From Weeksellaceae bacterium TAE3-ERU29 (GTDB lineage Bacteria > Bacteroidota > Bacteroidia > Flavobacteriales > Weeksellaceae), in NCBI GenBank assembly GCA_019218445.1, contig JAHUUM010000016.1, positions 1-54,657 on the forward strand: a stretch of 54,657 nucleotides of DNA, read 5' to 3'. Position 1 is the stretch's first letter, and every line of letters begins with the position of its first letter. Shown in pieces: positions 15,706 to 25,543 of this stretch. The notes under the pieces were generated by a model. The model ran no database searches and was not told the DNA's origin. It saw nothing but the letters and a program-made list of their open reading frames with translations. The translations under genes and the position numbers were made by a program.

Positions 15706-15796
15706 AAAGTCCTTTGAATATCTGGAAAAGGAATATGTGGATAGGGGTGTATCCCCTTTGAGAAAAAGTCCTTTGAATACCTGGAAAAGGAGTATT
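15706..15796. repeat. Two tandem copies of a TCCTTTGAATA.CTGGAAAAGGA repeat
   Basis: AAAGTCCTTTGAATATCTGG (from 15706) and AAAGTCCTTTGAATACCTGG (from 15765) lie 59 bases apart, each followed by AAAAGGA.TAT. The same element in reverse orientation occurs at 30432-30463 and, diverged, at 48826-48858. Together with the two preceding entries this fills most of the gene-free 15353-15901 gap; the rest holds nothing recognisable. Confidence 0.65.
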
Positions 15797-15901
15797 GTAG
15801 AATAATGTTTTATTCTCCAAATAGGTGAGCTTTGTCCCTCAAATCAAAATGCTTTTAGTTTAAATCAAAGCCAATATAATTTAAATACACAATGGACTAA
15901 A

Positions 15902-16246
15902 CTATCCTATTCTTGTTCCATTTTCTACCTTTTGATCGGGTGTTAACAGAACAACGGAAGCATGGTCTTCTACTGCACCCAAAACTAAGCATTCACTCAT
16001 AATGTTGGCAATTTGTTTTGGTGGGAAGTTAACTACAGCTATAATTTGTTTACCGATTAATGATTCCGGGTCGTATCGTTTGGTAATCTGAGCAGAGGTC
16101 TTTTTAATTCCATACGAACCAAAATCAATTTGCATTTGATAAGCAGGTTTCTTTGCTTTTTCAAACCATTCTGCCGATAATATTGTTCCTACACGCATTT
16201 CAACTTTAGTGAAATCACTCCATTCAATTTTCTCTGATACTGTCAT
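15902..16246 (-). CDS. csaA: CsaA-like tRNA-binding domain protein
   Basis: This 114-residue protein is a lone OB-fold tRNA-binding domain: VEMRVGTILSAEWFEKAKKP near the start, then KKTSAQITKRYDPESLIGKQ, VVNFPPKQIANIMSECLVLG and a closing VVLLTPDQKVENGTRIG strand. This is the pattern of CsaA, a dimeric cytosolic protein reported to bind tRNA and to have chaperone-like activity. The same domain is appended to MetRS and PheRS-beta, but here it is free-standing and complete. No operon partner is evident. Confidence 0.85.
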   Translation of the reverse strand: MTVSEKIEWSDFTKVEMRVGTILSAEWFEKAKKPAYQMQIDFGSYGIKKTSAQITKRYDPESLIGKQIIAVVNFPPKQIANIMSECLVLGAVEDHASVVLLTPDQKVENGTRIG

Positions 16247-16307
16247 AAAGATTTATTTCTAAAACTAAAATTACAGATATTTTTCAATAAAGCACTGTTT
16301 TTAGAAT

Positions 16308-16340
16308 TAAAAAACCCCTATTCCAAAAGAAATAGGGATA
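16308..16340 (-). terminator. Intrinsic terminator of the small lipoprotein gene
   Basis: CCCTATT (16316-16322) pairs with AATAGGG (16331-16337). On the minus strand the stem is followed by GTTTTTTAATTC. It lies between the lipoprotein gene stop (16364) and the start of csaA. Confidence 0.75.
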
Positions 16341-16363
16341 AATAAACAAATTTTAATATTTAA

Positions 16364-16621
16364 TTAAAAAGAACAATCTTGTAATAATTTTTCAAGTTCT
16401 TCTTGGCTCATTTCCTGAGTAGCTTTTTGAGCCTCTTCCATAGAAGAATATTTTTCCATAAGGATATTTAGTCCACATTCGCAACGGTCTTTTGTGTCAT
16501 CGGAATTGTCTACTGCTACGCAATCTCTCATAAACTGGTCTTTATCTGCTTGCGACCATTCTGATTTTTTACAAGAACTAATACTGATAATCAGAATTAT
16601 AAATAAAGCTATTTTCTTCAT
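16364..16621 (-). CDS. Small Cys-containing lipoprotein, function unknown
   Basis: This 85-residue protein has a lipoprotein signal ending in ISSC (Cys17), followed by KKSEW. The mature part is short, acidic and helical, with three further Cys (CVAV, CECG, LLQDC) that could form disulfides or bind metal. The EEAQKATQEMSQEELEKLL segment looks amphipathic. No family was recognised. It follows pgi by 3 bp on the same strand and may be co-transcribed; a good terminator follows it. Confidence 0.65.
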   Translation of the reverse strand: MKKIALFIILIISISSCKKSEWSQADKDQFMRDCVAVDNSDDTKDRCECGLNILMEKYSSMEEAQKATQEMSQEELEKLLQDCSF

Positions 16622-16624
16622 TTT

Positions 16625-18319
<1,695 letters not shown>

Positions 18320-18332
18320 TTAGTGAATTTTA

Positions 18333-19865
18333 TCATAATTTACTTTCGTAGCGAGTTGGTTTAAAGAATCTTAATATGAAATCAATATCCTTTTTAGAAA
18401 GAGTACTCATAAACTCTACTTGCTTAGATTTTTTATCCTTAATTAGATTGTAATAGAAATCAAAAAATTCTTTAGAGAAAGTATCATCCATCATTAATTT
18501 CATTAAAAATGCCGGATTTACTTCATCAGCTTTATATTCGTTATTCTCTACATCTAATTCAGAGGCAATGTTCGCATAAAATTCTATTCCGTAATTTGGA
18601 TTAATAAATATAACCGAATTATAAATCGTTTGATTTTTTTCTATTGATTTAGCAAGATGAACAATGCTTTCCAAGTCTTTGCTAATTTCTTTTTCTTCTA
18701 AAGTTTCATAAAATTTATTGATGAATTCTACTGCTCCTTTAGGTGAAGTAATTAAATATTCTTGGTTGTCATTTAATTCTAAAAATACTTTTTCTTGGGC
18801 TTTTATACTTTTTAAATCTTCTTGTTTTTCCTTTTCGGTTCTTAAAATTCTTTTAGCAATTAAATCTTTTTTAGCTTCTTCTATGGCCTCATCATTATGA
18901 TTTATGACATTTATAATTCCTGTGAAAATATATTTATCTTTCCATTGATTTGCTCCTGCATACAGAATCATATCTTCTTTCAGGCGTTTATAATCAACAA
19001 AGTTTTCTTTACTGATTTCTATAACTTTACCTGAACTGATTTGTTCCATTTTTAGGCTGTCCTCTGTTTCTCCTTTATAAATAAAAGCAGTCTGAGTGTT
19101 TAATCCTAAATTTTCAATATCCTTGTATTTTTTCTTATCGTTGCCCAAAATAGCAACAGCCCATTTATTCCCTCTTAAAGCCAAAAGTTTTGTAGGATAA
19201 TTAATAATAAAATTATCTCTTGCACCTTTATAAACTTGGAAGTTTTTATTGTTTCCGTTTTTTAGCTCGGCAGTTCTCATATAAAGTTCCAACCCCGTGT
19301 CGTAACCAAATAAGTAAGTTTTGGTAAGTATTTTATCTATAAAATATCGAACTTCGTCTAACTTGTCAGGTTTTTCTAATGAAAAATACTTTTTCAATTG
19401 GTCGTTTTCCGGAGCATATTCATATTCACTGTCTAAAACGCTAAAAATAGTTGTGGCTAACTCTTTTATTTCATCACTGAAAGGATTTATAAAAGTATCT
19501 TGTTTTTGTAAGTTCAAGAAATACCAAATTAAAAACTGAATATCGGCAAGGTTAATTTCTTCTTTTATGTAATCAGATGTTTTATAAAAAGGTAACTCTT
19601 TTGAATAAATATCATGATTGAGCGTAACAAAAGCATTAAAAAGATTTAGATTGGAAATTTTATCTTCAAAATAAGAAGTCACAAAATTACTGAAATCTTT
19701 AATGCTTTCCTTGTCCATAAAGGTAAGCAGGAATTCAGTATGTGAGTCGTTGCTGTTAATTGCATCTAAAACTTTGTTGGAGACCTCAAGATAAAATAAA
19801 TCTGTATTGGTTTGTTTTTTATATGGCTTAGTTGCCATCCAGTCTTTTATATAAATTTTACTCAT
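18333..19865 (-). CDS. DUF3843-type hypothetical protein
   Basis: This 510-residue soluble protein opens with KIYIKDWMATKPYKKQTNTD, matching my memory of the Bacteroidota DUF3843 family (I/V-K-DW-A-KPY start). It has no signal peptide or membrane helix, is largely helical and charged, and contains a conserved-looking ALRGNKWAVAILGND strand near the middle and a KKDIDFILRFFKPTRY end. Function is unknown. It follows the RDD membrane-protein gene by 18 bp, so the pair is probably one operon. Confidence 0.65.
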   Translation of the reverse strand: MSKIYIKDWMATKPYKKQTNTDLFYLEVSNKVLDAINSNDSHTEFLLTFMDKESIKDFSNFVTSYFEDKISNLNLFNAFVTLNHDIYSKELPFYKTSDYIKEEINLADIQFLIWYFLNLQKQDTFINPFSDEIKELATTIFSVLDSEYEYAPENDQLKKYFSLEKPDKLDEVRYFIDKILTKTYLFGYDTGLELYMRTAELKNGNNKNFQVYKGARDNFIINYPTKLLALRGNKWAVAILGNDKKKYKDIENLGLNTQTAFIYKGETEDSLKMEQISSGKVIEISKENFVDYKRLKEDMILYAGANQWKDKYIFTGIINVINHNDEAIEEAKKDLIAKRILRTEKEKQEDLKSIKAQEKVFLELNDNQEYLITSPKGAVEFINKFYETLEEKEISKDLESIVHLAKSIEKNQTIYNSVIFINPNYGIEFYANIASELDVENNEYKADEVNPAFLMKLMMDDTFSKEFFDFYYNLIKDKKSKQVEFMSTLSKKDIDFILRFFKPTRYESKL

Positions 19866-19883
19866 ATATTTTTCTTGTTAATT

Positions 19884-20630
19884 TTAATTTTCTTTTGCTG
19901 TAAGATAGTTATAATCTTTGATAATTCGTTCAATAAAATCTTTATCGTTTAAGTTTGTATTATTTATTTGTGTGATTTCCTTTATTTTAAGGGCTAATTT
20001 TTTTATTATTTTATAATCTTTTCGTTTAAGACCATCTTGAAAATGCGTCTTTATAATTTGCATATCATTATCGCTTAATAATAAAACTTGCTGAAACTGC
20101 GGTTTGTAATCTACACTTACTTCCTGTAAAATAGTATGATTAATATTGATGTTATTTTTTAAATCTATTACTGCTGTTCCACTTGCAATTCCACCTAAGC
20201 GTTGTGTGTTTTTACTCAAAATAAAAGAGGTAATTCCCACTAATGCAGTACTGAAATAAATATCAATTATAGCAAAAAACCACCGAATTAAATAATCGCT
20301 GAATTTGGCTTGATATCCGTCTATTTTTATAACTTTAATTCCAATTATTTTTTTTCCCGGAGTTTGTCCTTCCATCAGGCTTTCGCTTACCAACGTATAA
20401 AATACAATTGGAGAAAGAGCAATGGTAACAATCGCAATTGCAGAAAAAGAATCTACTTGTGCAAGGAAAGCATCTATATTGAAAATTTCAAAAGCAATAT
20501 AAGCTAAAATAATGATATAAGCCCCTTTAAAAACCCAGTCTAATATAAATGCTAACATTCTTTTCCCGATGCTTGCCACCTGAAATTTTAAATTAACATT
20601 TTGGCTGGTATTTATTTGTATATAATTCAT
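19884..20630 (-). CDS. RDD family membrane protein
   Basis: This 248-residue protein contains an RDD domain: ASIGKRMLAFILDWVFKGAY (Arg and Asp in the first helix), SLMEGQTPGKKIIGIKVIKI after the second helix, then another membrane segment. Four hydrophobic helices fall at about 28-48, 60-82, 110-125 and 128-140. The C-terminal ~100 residues are soluble. RDD proteins are often encoded beside SpoIIM, MoxR and DUF58 genes, as here across the divergent gap. The start lies only 27 bp from the oppositely oriented SpoIIM gene. The biochemical role is unknown; transport has been suggested for some members. Confidence 0.85.
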   Translation of the reverse strand: MNYIQINTSQNVNLKFQVASIGKRMLAFILDWVFKGAYIIILAYIAFEIFNIDAFLAQVDSFSAIAIVTIALSPIVFYTLVSESLMEGQTPGKKIIGIKVIKIDGYQAKFSDYLIRWFFAIIDIYFSTALVGITSFILSKNTQRLGGIASGTAVIDLKNNININHTILQEVSVDYKPQFQQVLLLSDNDMQIIKTHFQDGLKRKDYKIIKKLALKIKEITQINNTNLNDKDFIERIIKDYNYLTAKEN

Positions 20631-20657
20631 AAAAATACGTTAATTTAGCCCCTAATT

Positions 20658-21629
20658 ATGAGAGAGGTTATATTCATAAAGCAAAATAAAGAAAAATGGT
20701 TGGGAATTGAGGAAGTTTTATCAGGAAAAAAACATAAAAACCCTGATGAACTTTCTTCTTTGTATATAAATTTAATCAATGATTTATCTTTTGCACAGAC
20801 ATATTACCCAAAAAGTAAAACAACCGTTTATCTTAATTACTTAGCTACAAAAATCTATCAAAAGATTTACAAAACCAAACGAGTAGAGAGAAATCGAGTT
20901 AAATATTTCTTTTTGCAAGAAGTTCCGTTGATTTGTTATCATTACAGAAGATATCTTTTGACGGCTTTTTTACTCTTTGTTTTATTTACTGCGGTGGGAG
21001 TAGTTTCTGCTGCTTATGATCCGGATTTTGTCCGATTAATCTTGGGCGACGGTTATGTAAATATGACTTTGGAGAATATTAAAGACGGAAATCCTATAGC
21101 GGTATATGAAAGCGGAAGCAACTGGGGGAGTGCCATTGCAATTATTAGTAATAATTTACAAGTAGGAGCAAGGCTGTTTTTCTTTGGGGTTTTTGCAGGA
21201 ATAGGAACAATTTACGCTTTAATGATGAATTGTATAATGCTTGGCTCATTTCAGTATTTCTTTGGAGAGCAAGGTGAGTTGGTAAGGAGTATGCGAGGAA
21301 TATGGGTGCACGGAGCTTTTGAGATTAGCGGAATGATTATAGAAGCTATGGCTGGTCTTATATTAGGAGCGTCCATTTTATTTCCAAAAACGTATTCTCG
21401 ATTAAATTCCTTTAAAATAGGATTTAAAAATTCCTTTAAAATATTTTTAAGTACGATACCGTTTACAATTGTTGCCGGTATTTTAGAGGGCTATGTGACC
21501 AGACATGCTTTAGATATGCCTTTAGTTTTAAACTTACTAATTATCTTTGGTACATTTGGTTTTATTGTGTATTATTACGTAATCTATCCAAGAATAATCT
21601 ATAAAAAATTAAAAAATGATATTTCATAA
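20658..21629 (+). CDS. SpoIIM/DUF95 family integral membrane protein
   Basis: This 323-residue protein starts MREVIFIKQNKEKW, the usual beginning of the stage-II-sporulation-M-like family in non-sporulating Bacteroidota. After a cytosolic ~95 residues come about five membrane helices (roughly 100-122, 172-200, 222-240, 265-283 and 292-315). The family motif appears in FFFGVFAGIGTIYALMMNC and WVHGAFEISGMIIEAMAG. It is the first gene of a tight operon ending in MoxR and DUF58, and it diverges from RDD. In this setting the family is thought to serve an envelope-related process, but no activity is proven. Confidence 0.85.
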   Translation: MREVIFIKQNKEKWLGIEEVLSGKKHKNPDELSSLYINLINDLSFAQTYYPKSKTTVYLNYLATKIYQKIYKTKRVERNRVKYFFLQEVPLICYHYRRYLLTAFLLFVLFTAVGVVSAAYDPDFVRLILGDGYVNMTLENIKDGNPIAVYESGSNWGSAIAIISNNLQVGARLFFFGVFAGIGTIYALMMNCIMLGSFQYFFGEQGELVRSMRGIWVHGAFEISGMIIEAMAGLILGASILFPKTYSRLNSFKIGFKNSFKIFLSTIPFTIVAGILEGYVTRHALDMPLVLNLLIIFGTFGFIVYYYVIYPRIIYKKLKNDIS

Positions 21630-22545
21630 AAAAAGAGATTTTGGAGAATTGATCTCAGACACGTTTGAATTTTTTAAAACTTACGGGAAAAACTATTTAA
21701 AAACTTATTTAACGATTAATGGTGGAGTTTTAATTTTATTGTTAATTCTGGTAGGAGTAGGGTTTAAAGACATAATAGGTCAGGCATTTAGTTCTAATTT
21801 AGCCGGAGAATCTTATTATTTTGAAGAATATTTTGACCAAAATTCAGGCACGCTTATTATTGTAAGTATATTGGTTGTGGGGCTTATTTTTCTTTTATCA
21901 ATGATTAGTTATGCCTTCCCGGTACTTTACTTAGATGCAGCTTCTAAAACTAAACGAAATGATTTCACTGTAAATGAAATGTTCGAAAAATTAAAGGCGA
22001 AAGCCGGGAAAATAATAATATTCTCTATACTTTCATTTATTGTTTTTGTTCCATTACTTTTCATAACTTTCGGGTTATCGGCAGTATTGATATTTTTAAT
22101 TATAGGACTTTTTTTAATAATTGCATTGATTCCGATTTTCACAGCTGTGGTAAACTTTACCTTGTTCGATTATCTTACGACAGATAACGGGTATTTTACA
22201 GCATTGGGAAGAGCCTTTGGTTTTGTGTTTTCAAAAAACTTTTGGAAGTATTTAGGAGGAGTAATTGTAATGTATTTTTTAGTTCAGATTATTGTAAGTG
22301 TCTTTTCGGTAATTCCTGCATTTATTTCAGGAGTTTCTGCTGCAACTATTGATACTACGGGAGAAGAAATGTCTACCTTGTCAATAATATTAATTGTTGT
22401 TTTTTATTTTTTGAGTCTTGTCGCTTCTTTTATCGCAAGTAATGCAATATACGTTATGACAGGGTTAATGTACTATGACTCTAGAGAAGATTTACAAAGA
22501 GAAGTTCACTTTGATGAAATAGATTCTATCGGGAAAAATGTATAA
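21616..22545 (+). CDS. Hypothetical multi-pass membrane protein of the MoxR/DUF58 operon
   Basis: This 309-residue protein overlaps the SpoIIM gene by 14 bases. It starts with a short cytosolic stretch (KKRDFGELISDTFEFFKTYG) and then has about six membrane segments, near 33-52, 86-110, 136-160, 165-185, 220-240 and 255-285. The early RDFGELISDTFEFFK reads like the amphipathic lead of glycerophosphoryl-diester-phosphodiesterase-type membrane domains, but no enzyme motif is visible. It is a fixed-looking part of this operon and its role is unknown. Confidence 0.75.
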   Translation: MIFHKKRDFGELISDTFEFFKTYGKNYLKTYLTINGGVLILLLILVGVGFKDIIGQAFSSNLAGESYYFEEYFDQNSGTLIIVSILVVGLIFLLSMISYAFPVLYLDAASKTKRNDFTVNEMFEKLKAKAGKIIIFSILSFIVFVPLLFITFGLSAVLIFLIIGLFLIIALIPIFTAVVNFTLFDYLTTDNGYFTALGRAFGFVFSKNFWKYLGGVIVMYFLVQIIVSVFSVIPAFISGVSAATIDTTGEEMSTLSIILIVVFYFLSLVASFIASNAIYVMTGLMYYDSREDLQREVHFDEIDSIGKNV

Positions 22546-23356
22546 AAAGATATTTTACATATTATTATTTAGTTGTTTTTATCTTAATGCACAATCAGAA
22601 GAAATAACTCCGGAAGAGGATTATTATGAAGATTATTATGAGAATACGGTGTATGAAGATGAAAGTGATAAGGTTGAAGTAATTGAATTCTTAGCAAGTC
22701 CCGTAAATCAGATTACAAGTGATACACTTGTTCAGCGAAACTTTAAAGCTGATTTAAGTAAAAAGTATTCAGGGGATGAATTCGATTATACCAAGACGAA
22801 ACCTAAAGAATCTTTATGGAGTAAATTTAAAAGAGCATTATCCGAACTGATTTCCAGAATTTTTTCTAATTCAGATGCTACGGCAATAAATAGAATTACA
22901 GAAATAGTAATTTATATTTTTAGTGGAATAATTGTCGCCTTGTTTATTTATTATTTAATTAAGTTGATTGTCAATAAAAAAGGAAATTTACTATTCAGTA
23001 AAAAAGATAAAAAGGTAGATATTTACGATACAGATATTATTGAAGATATTAACGAAATTGATTTTCCTGCGATTATTTCTCAGTATGAATTAGAGCAAAA
23101 TTATAATGCCGCTTTTCGTTATCAATTCTTATCGGTTTTAAAAAACCTTACCGATGTTGACAAAATAAAGTGGACGCAAGATAAAACTAATATTGATTAT
23201 CTAAACGAATTAAAAGATCCTAAAATTAAAGCACAGTTTAAACGAGCTGTTTATATTTTTGATCACGTTTGGTATGGAGATTTCAAGATAAATCAGGTAG
23301 AATACCAAAAATTTGTACAAGAAATTCAACCCCTAAAAACCAATACTTATGAATAA
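22538..23356 (+). CDS. DUF4129 domain protein
   Basis: This 272-residue protein has a signal sequence (about 1-18), an acidic extracytoplasmic segment rich in Asp/Glu/Tyr (20-45), one membrane helix (about 122-145) and a cytoplasmic C-terminal DUF4129 domain. The domain has AIISQYELEQNYNAAFRYQF, KWTQDKTNIDYLNEL and the closing VWYGDFKINQVEYQKF, whose WYG motif is typical. The gene overlaps both neighbours by 8 bases, showing translational coupling within the SpoIIM-MoxR-DUF58 operon. Function is unknown. Confidence 0.85.
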   Translation: MYKKIFYILLFSCFYLNAQSEEITPEEDYYEDYYENTVYEDESDKVEVIEFLASPVNQITSDTLVQRNFKADLSKKYSGDEFDYTKTKPKESLWSKFKRALSELISRIFSNSDATAINRITEIVIYIFSGIIVALFIYYLIKLIVNKKGNLLFSKKDKKVDIYDTDIIEDINEIDFPAIISQYELEQNYNAAFRYQFLSVLKNLTDVDKIKWTQDKTNIDYLNELKDPKIKAQFKRAVYIFDHVWYGDFKINQVEYQKFVQEIQPLKTNTYE

Positions 23357-24512
23357 TATAACAAAAGTATACATAGGTGTTTTGGTGGTGGTATTAGTGC
23401 TTTTAACATTATTAGAGCTAAATAAAACGCCTATTATTAATTGGAGTTTAAATTATGAGTTAGAAGAGAAATCTCCGTTTGGGCTATATGTTTTTAATGA
23501 AGAAGCTGAAAGTTTTTTCGATAATAAATTAGAGAAAACCTCAGAAAGCCCGTATAATTATCTACCGGATTCAGCAACAACGCCTAAGAATTATTTAATT
23601 ATAGAAAATAATTTTACAGAACAAGGTTTTGATAAGCTGTTAACTCAAATTGATAAAGGAAGTAATTTGTTTTTAGCGACTTCGTTCATTTCTGATTTCA
23701 TAATAGATACTTTAAATTTAAAGGCTAATTATTCTTATAGTATAAATGATACAATGGAAATCTATTTTACTGATGAGAAGATAAAAGAACCAATAATTTT
23801 AGATAAAACTACTACCACTAATTTCGTTACGAAAATAGATACTGTAACTACAAGAATTTTAGCTTATTCAGAAAATGAGGATCATGAAAAAGAGGCGATT
23901 TTAACTCAAATAAAATATGGAAAAGGGAAAGTATTTATTCTAAATCAACCGATACTTTTTACTAATTATTATTTGCTAAAAGAGGGAAATGATAAAATTA
24001 TTCCACATGTTTTTGATTATATGCCAAAACAAGAAACGGTTTGGTTTCAAGACGAGGAAATGATAGGAGTATCTTATTCGCCGATGCGTTTTATTTTACA
24101 AAATAAAAGCTTGAAATATGCGTGGTATACTATTTTAGTTTCTATCATTTTATTTGCATTTTTCACGGCAAAAAGAAAACAAAGAATTATCCCGATAAAA
24201 GAACCTGTGACTAATAAATCGGTGGAATTTGTACGGAATATCGGAAATCTTTATTTGCAAGAAGGAAACGATAAAGATATGGCACATAAAAAAGCCACTT
24301 ATTTCTTGCAAAAAGTGCGAACAGAGCTTTATATCCCAACCGATGAATTAGATGATGCTTTTGCACGAAAACTGCAATTAAAAACCAATCAATCCAAAGA
24401 AAATATAGAGGAGGCTATGCGCTTAATCAAAAAAGCCATTCACCCAAAAGCCCCTATACAAAGAGAAGAATTTATAAAACTGAATAAACTTTTAGACGAA
24501 ATATATAAATAA
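23349..24512 (+). CDS. DUF4350 domain membrane protein
   Basis: This 387-residue protein has membrane helices at about 7-24 and 255-273, flanking an extracytoplasmic DUF4350 domain. That domain includes NWSLNYELEEKSPFGLYVFN near its start and IKYGKGKVFILNQPILFTNY near its end, resembling a gasdermin-like or class-I-amidotransferase-like fold of the kind seen in the family. The C-terminal ~100 residues are cytosolic and helical. It overlaps the DUF4129 gene by 8 bases and is followed after 2 bases by MoxR. Its job is unknown. Confidence 0.82.
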   Translation: MNNITKVYIGVLVVVLVLLTLLELNKTPIINWSLNYELEEKSPFGLYVFNEEAESFFDNKLEKTSESPYNYLPDSATTPKNYLIIENNFTEQGFDKLLTQIDKGSNLFLATSFISDFIIDTLNLKANYSYSINDTMEIYFTDEKIKEPIILDKTTTTNFVTKIDTVTTRILAYSENEDHEKEAILTQIKYGKGKVFILNQPILFTNYYLLKEGNDKIIPHVFDYMPKQETVWFQDEEMIGVSYSPMRFILQNKSLKYAWYTILVSIILFAFFTAKRKQRIIPIKEPVTNKSVEFVRNIGNLYLQEGNDKDMAHKKATYFLQKVRTELYIPTDELDDAFARKLQLKTNQSKENIEEAMRLIKKAIHPKAPIQREEFIKLNKLLDEIYK

Positions 24513-24514
24513 TT

Positions 24515-25519
24515 ATGGAAGAGCAATATAACAACGAACAAAATAATATACCTGAGTTCCAAAGTCGTTTGGATTTAACCAAATTAAAGGAAGGTGTAGA
24601 ACGCGTAAAAACTGAAATCAGGAAAGTAATCGTAGGACAAGATAGCATGGTTGAGCATCTTTTGGTGGCTTTGCTTTCTAATGGTCATGTTTTGATTGAG
24701 GGCGTTCCCGGTGTGGCAAAAACAATCACTGCCAAATTATTGGCAAAAACGGTTGCTGTGGATTTCAGTCGAATTCAATTTACGCCGGATTTAATGCCAT
24801 CGGATATTTTGGGAACTTCAATTTTTAATGTAAAAACTTCTGAATTCGAATTTAAAAAAGGTCCTATTTTCTCAAATTTCGTTTTGATTGATGAGATAAA
24901 CCGCTCGCCTGCCAAAACACAAGCCGCTCTTTTCGAGGTAATGGAAGAACACCAAATCACAATGGATAGCCATTTATACAAAATGAATTTACCATTTTTT
25001 GTAATTGCTACGCAAAACCCAATCGAACAAGAAGGAACATACCGTTTACCTGAGGCTCAATTAGACCGATTTTTATTTAAAATTAAAGTAGATTATCCGA
25101 ATTTAGAAGAGGAAATCAGCATTATTAAAAAGCAACACGAATTAAAAAGCGAAGACAAAATCGCTGAGGTAAATGCAGTGTTAAGCGGAGAGGAATTGAT
25201 TGCTTTTCAACAACAAATCAAGCAGATTATTGTTGAGCCACATTTAATGGAATACATCGCGAAAATTGTGGTAAACACAAGAGAAAATCCATTCTTATAC
25301 TTAGGAGCATCACCGAGAGCATCGTTGGCTTTGTTGGTTGCAGCAAAAGGATTTGCGGGAATTAACGGACGAGATTTCGTAACGCCTGAGGATATTAAAT
25401 TTGCTGCAATCGCTGTTTTAAGACACCGAATTATCGTATCGCCGGAAAGAGAAATGGAAGGTTTAACTACCGAGGAAATCATCAATCAAATTTTAGACGG
25501 AATAGAAATTCCAAGATAA
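24515..25519 (+). CDS. MoxR-type AAA+ ATPase
   Basis: This 334-residue cytosolic ATPase has Walker A GVPGVAKT (63-70), Walker B with LIDEINRSPAKTQAALFEVM (about 125-145), a sensor-1 region ATQNPIEQEGTYRLPEAQLD and the sensor-2 lid after LGASPRASLALL. MoxR proteins are chaperone-like ATPases that activate or insert cofactors into partner proteins, often together with VWA/DUF58 proteins. The DUF58 gene follows 24 bp downstream and the membrane genes precede it, so it is likely the motor of this multi-gene system. The client is unknown. Confidence 0.95.
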   Translation: MEEQYNNEQNNIPEFQSRLDLTKLKEGVERVKTEIRKVIVGQDSMVEHLLVALLSNGHVLIEGVPGVAKTITAKLLAKTVAVDFSRIQFTPDLMPSDILGTSIFNVKTSEFEFKKGPIFSNFVLIDEINRSPAKTQAALFEVMEEHQITMDSHLYKMNLPFFVIATQNPIEQEGTYRLPEAQLDRFLFKIKVDYPNLEEEISIIKKQHELKSEDKIAEVNAVLSGEELIAFQQQIKQIIVEPHLMEYIAKIVVNTRENPFLYLGASPRASLALLVAAKGFAGINGRDFVTPEDIKFAAIAVLRHRIIVSPEREMEGLTTEEIINQILDGIEIPR

Positions 25520-25543
25520 AAGATTTAATCAAAAATCAACAAA

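Noticed and set aside
15584-15820. A 78-codon minus-strand frame after the ABC ATPase gene
   Set aside because: It consists of translated intergenic repeats (two TCCTTTGAATA units and the CCCTGAA dyad).
20658-21629. SpoIIM similarity as evidence for sporulation
   Set aside because: The family is widespread in non-sporulating Bacteroidota beside MoxR/DUF58; no other sporulation gene is present.
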